This document shows, piece by piece, positions 13,335 through 15,584 of a DNA stretch of 15,584 nucleotides (position 1 is its first letter; every line of letters starts with the position of its first letter). Made by a program: the position numbers and the translations under genes. The stretch spans positions 1 through 15,584 of the forward strand of contig WNEG01000016.1 of assembly GCA_012910725.1 (NCBI GenBank). The letters run 5' to 3'. Source of the stretch: Candidatus Ethanoperedens thermophilum (GTDB taxonomy: Archaea; Halobacteriota; Methanosarcinia; Methanosarcinales; EX4572-44). Under the pieces are notes generated by a model that was not told the DNA's origin, made no database searches, and saw only the letters and a list, made by a program, of their open reading frames with translations.

Positions 13335-14029
13335 ACAACCACGAGAAGGTTGAATCTGATATTGAAAAACTAAAATTGTTAATTCCATACTGGGTCAATC
13401 ATAACAATGAACATATCCAGGACAACGAAAAATGGCTCAGGAAGGTAGAGAGTTTAGGACTTAATAATGCTGCTTTTGAGCTGAAAGAAGCTATTGAACT
13501 TTTAAAAGAGGCAAACAGGCATATCGAATCAGTGGATAATGCACTTGAGACAAAGAAACTGCAAACAATATCAGAAAAATCCACAAGCTTTGAATTAAAG
13601 CAGATTGGAGTCATCCGAACACCATATATTGATAACCCACCATACCAGCCAGTTGAAGATGATAGGGGAGACTTTCGTATAGCAGTCAATCCCGAGTATA
13701 CTGAGGGACTCAATGAACTTGCTATGTTTCATTACATCTATGTTATCTATTACATGCACCGTGTAAAGCGAGGATTATCAGTGATGGTAGCCCCTCCACG
13801 TGCCGGTAGAAGCGTAGGGGTATTCGCAAGCAGGTCACCAGTTCGTCCAAACTGCATTGGACTCAGCATCGTTCGTGTAAAGGAGATTGTAAATAATGAA
13901 ATCTTCACATCAGGCATCGATGTGTTTGATAGGACGCCACTCCTTGATATCAAACCATACATAAAAGAGCTGGATTCTAAACCTGATGCCAACGATGGAT
14001 GGATTGAGCGCACAAACAGCAGACAATAA
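13331..14029 (+). CDS. trmO: TrmO/TsaA-type tRNA (N6-threonylcarbamoyladenosine-37) methyltransferase with helical N-terminal domain
   Basis: TrmO uses SAM to methylate t6A37 of ANN-decoding tRNAs. The 232 aa protein has two parts. Residues 1-85 are charged and helical, with HNNEH (24-28), His63 and repeated KEAxELLKEA-like helices; this resembles a stand-alone domain I associate with CooT neighbourhoods (possibly DUF8180). Residues 87-220 are the beta-barrel TrmO domain: IGVIRTPY (92-99), RGDF (112-115), GVFASRSPVRPNCIGLSIV (163-181) and DVFDRTPLLDIKPY (197-210), where the usual DGTPLLD glycine is Arg. Its ATG overlaps the cooT stop (ATGA), so translation is coupled. The fusion is unusual compared with the plain E. 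coli enzyme. The methyltransferase assignment is firm; the N-terminal role is unknown. Confidence 0.87.
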   Translation: MNNHEKVESDIEKLKLLIPYWVNHNNEHIQDNEKWLRKVESLGLNNAAFELKEAIELLKEANRHIESVDNALETKKLQTISEKSTSFELKQIGVIRTPYIDNPPYQPVEDDRGDFRIAVNPEYTEGLNELAMFHYIYVIYYMHRVKRGLSVMVAPPRAGRSVGVFASRSPVRPNCIGLSIVRVKEIVNNEIFTSGIDVFDRTPLLDIKPYIKELDSKPDANDGWIERTNSRQ

Positions 14030-14074
14030 TTTTTAAAATGATTAAAAGGTAAAATGGTATAACGATTGATTTAC

Positions 14075-15052
14075 ATGCCCTCCACAACTACAGATTTACC
14101 TGTGCAGCGAAAACTTGTTGAAATTCTTCGCATAATTAAAGAGAGTAAGGATGCAATTGGAGCCAGGCTCATAGCTGACCGCTTGAATGAACGAGGTTAT
14201 CAAATCGGGGAAAGAGGTGTGAGGTATCATCTTCGGATACTTGATGAGCGCGGCATGACCAAAAAACAGGGATATGAAGGCAGGGTACTCACACATGCTG
14301 GTTTTATGGAACTCGAGCATGCCTTAGTAAAGGACAGGCTTGGTTTTGTGATAACCAAAATCGAACGAATGATCTACAGCACCTCGTTTGATCTGCATAC
14401 CAGAAAGGGTAATGTTGTGGTTAATATCTCAATAGTGAACCTTGACGATTTTGATCGGGTGATGGATTGTATCGAAGAGGTAAATAACAGTGTATACACT
14501 ATCAGTTCCCGCATCAATTTGATTGAAGAGAGCTGTGCAGACGTCAGGATTCCTCAAGGGACGATTGGAATTGCAACGATGTGTAGCATAACCATAGATG
14601 GGATACTGCTAAAAAATGGCATCCCGGTAAATATAAAATATGGTGGACTTGTTGAAATAAGAGGGGGCAAACCGCATGCATTCACCGATGTAATAGCCTA
14701 TCGAGCCACATCCATTGATCCTATGAAAATTTTCATGTCAAGAAAGATGACCTCGGTAACCAGAACAATCAGAGAAGGCAGTGGTGAAGTGCTTGCCAAC
14801 ATTCGTGAAATTCCTTACTCTGCAAAGAGTAACATGGAGGAGGTACTAACTGCTGCAGAGCTGGTTGGTATTGGCGGGTTAATAAAAAGTGATGAAAAAG
14901 AGATTTTTCTTCACCAGAGAGCATCTGGCAGGATTAAGGTTCCGGTGTATGCTGGAATTAACACATCAGCAGCAGTGGATGAGGCAGGCATACCGATAAC
15001 AACCTATCCAGTCTCACAACTCATGAAATTTGAAGATATGAAACAGATATGA
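14075..15052 (+). CDS. nrpR: Nitrogen-responsive repressor NrpR, one-domain type (NrpRI-like)
   Basis: NrpR represses nitrogen-fixation and glutamine synthetase genes in methanogenic archaea and is released by 2-oxoglutarate. The 325 aa protein has an N-terminal winged helix (about 8-75, with ISxR-like GERGVRYHLRILDERG at 45-60) and a single NrpR effector domain (about 85-325, DUF128). Methanococcus NrpR carries two effector domains in one chain, whereas Methanosarcina splits them between NrpRI and NrpRII, so this gene matches NrpRI. I chose the ATG at 14075; the in-frame TTG at 14066 has no better ribosome site. It starts 45 bases after trmO and may share its transcript. No nif or gln operon is in the window, and I found no clear GGAA-N6-TTCC operator nearby. 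Confidence 0.88.
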   Translation: MPSTTTDLPVQRKLVEILRIIKESKDAIGARLIADRLNERGYQIGERGVRYHLRILDERGMTKKQGYEGRVLTHAGFMELEHALVKDRLGFVITKIERMIYSTSFDLHTRKGNVVVNISIVNLDDFDRVMDCIEEVNNSVYTISSRINLIEESCADVRIPQGTIGIATMCSITIDGILLKNGIPVNIKYGGLVEIRGGKPHAFTDVIAYRATSIDPMKIFMSRKMTSVTRTIREGSGEVLANIREIPYSAKSNMEEVLTAAELVGIGGLIKSDEKEIFLHQRASGRIKVPVYAGINTSAAVDEAGIPITTYPVSQLMKFEDMKQI

Positions 15053-15092
15053 GTGCATCGGGAAAAATTTGTATCCACTTCAAAAAGACCTC

Positions 15093-15145
15093 AATCTGTG
15101 CTAATCAGTGTCTTTTAAACTTTCAGACACAGATTTACACTGATT
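15093..15145. repeat. 21-base imperfect inverted repeat downstream of nrpR
   Basis: The arms at 15093-15113 and 15125-15145 pair at 17 of 21 positions around an 11-base loop (TTTAAACTTTC). The inner six bases GTGTCT/AGACAC are perfect. The arms contain the ATCTGTG/ACACAGATT theme that recurs as a dispersed repeat in many prokaryotic genomes. It could end the nrpR transcript. Between 15146 and 15273 I see nothing else. Confidence 0.55.
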
Positions 15146-15273
15146 ATTAGCAATAAATTCGGGTTAATTGTGGTGATGGCATATATTATGTCTAAGAAAT
15201 CAAATTGTTGGGATAGTAGTTTTGAGATGGAGCCGTTAAAGAAACTACTTACATTATAGGCTGTGGGACAGAA

Positions 15274-15584
15274 TTAAGTTGTGTACAGGTCCAGTAGATT
15301 ATGCCAGAGGGGGGTAGCATGTAATCGCTGTATTAATCCTATTTTCTCTTCTTTGCTCCACTGTCCAGCCAAACCATCTTTTATCTGCCGAGAAACCAGG
15401 CCTCGGAATTATTCCTTAATATGACAGCGTGTCATGCACAAATTCTTCCATCGTGTCTTTCCATTTCCAGGAGCCTCTCGGTGTGGCATTCTTTCTTGGG
15501 ATTACATAGACTTAGCTTCTTCGAATTTATCGACATATGACGGGTAGCTGTAGTATTTGTCAAGCACTGCACAACTTTGTTCTG
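15274..15584 (-). pseudogene. Degraded 3' end of an insertion-sequence transposase, cut by the window edge
   Basis: Read on the minus strand from the window end, VLDKYYSYPSYVDKFEEAKS appears in one frame and, after a frameshift near 15512, VIPRKNATPRGSWKWKDTME and then EFVHDTLSY follow in another. After a stop and a second shift comes GFSADKRWFGWTVEQRREN, continuing to LWHNLLDLYTT and a TAA at 15274-15276. The basic PRK...RGSWKWKD region and the C-terminal RRENRINTA...LWHNLL helix look like the end of a DDE transposase. The family cannot be named from this part. At least two frameshifts show it is inactive. Confidence 0.62.

Noticed and set aside
1..15584. tRNA or rRNA genes
   Set aside because: I saw no cloverleaf-like segment with a TTCGA loop in a suitable context and no rRNA sequence; gaps between genes are short or explained by other features.

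Overview
The window looks like part of a methanogen-type euryarchaeal chromosome, probably from the Methanosarcinales/ANME side of the tree. The evidence is archaeal: a proteasome beta subunit with a short propeptide, a KH-domain beta-CASP termination factor (FttA/aCPSF1), an archaeal apgM-type phosphoglycerate mutase, an NrpR nitrogen repressor, TATA-box promoters and GGTGAT-type Shine-Dalgarno sites. No database search was possible, so the taxonomic placement is inference.

Layout. Positions 1-3530 (+): a possible gene tail, then psmB, a hairpin plus U-tract, fttA, and a METTL5-like N6-adenine methyltransferase. Positions 3704-6264 (+): a leuD/aksE-like hydro-lyase small subunit, a cysteine-rich conserved protein and a leuB/aksF-like dehydrogenase; the first two overlap by ATGA. 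The junction before leuB has been duplicated into four tandem copies, and leuB now starts inside the last one. Positions 6240-6440: an array of short hairpin repeats between the convergent leuB and apgM. Positions 6500-7699 (-): apgM. Positions 7820-8187: a compact non-coding stretch with hairpins resembling IS200/IS605 ends, a promoter/hairpin/terminator arrangement pointing at apgM, and a helically phased repeat operator for the next gene. Positions 8188-9504 (+): an AT-rich Fic-domain AMPylase with a C-terminal winged helix, probably acquired. Positions 9830-12598 (-): a trkA-trkH potassium uptake operon. Positions 12799-15052 (+): a cysteine-free DUF59 protein, a CooT-like nickel protein, a TrmO tRNA methyltransferase fused to a helical N-terminal domain, and a one-domain NrpR. 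Positions 15274-15584 (-): the broken 3' end of a transposase.

How the genes work together. The left block covers protein turnover, transcription termination and RNA methylation. The hydro-lyase/dehydrogenase pair performs the isomerisation and oxidative decarboxylation of a 2-oxoacid chain-elongation cycle (leucine, or 2-oxosuberate for coenzyme B). TrkA gates TrkH. DUF59, CooT and TrmO form a tight cluster with a metal-cofactor flavour. The least ordinary parts are the leuB junction duplication, the hairpin array, the apgM leader, the fic operator and the TrmO fusion.
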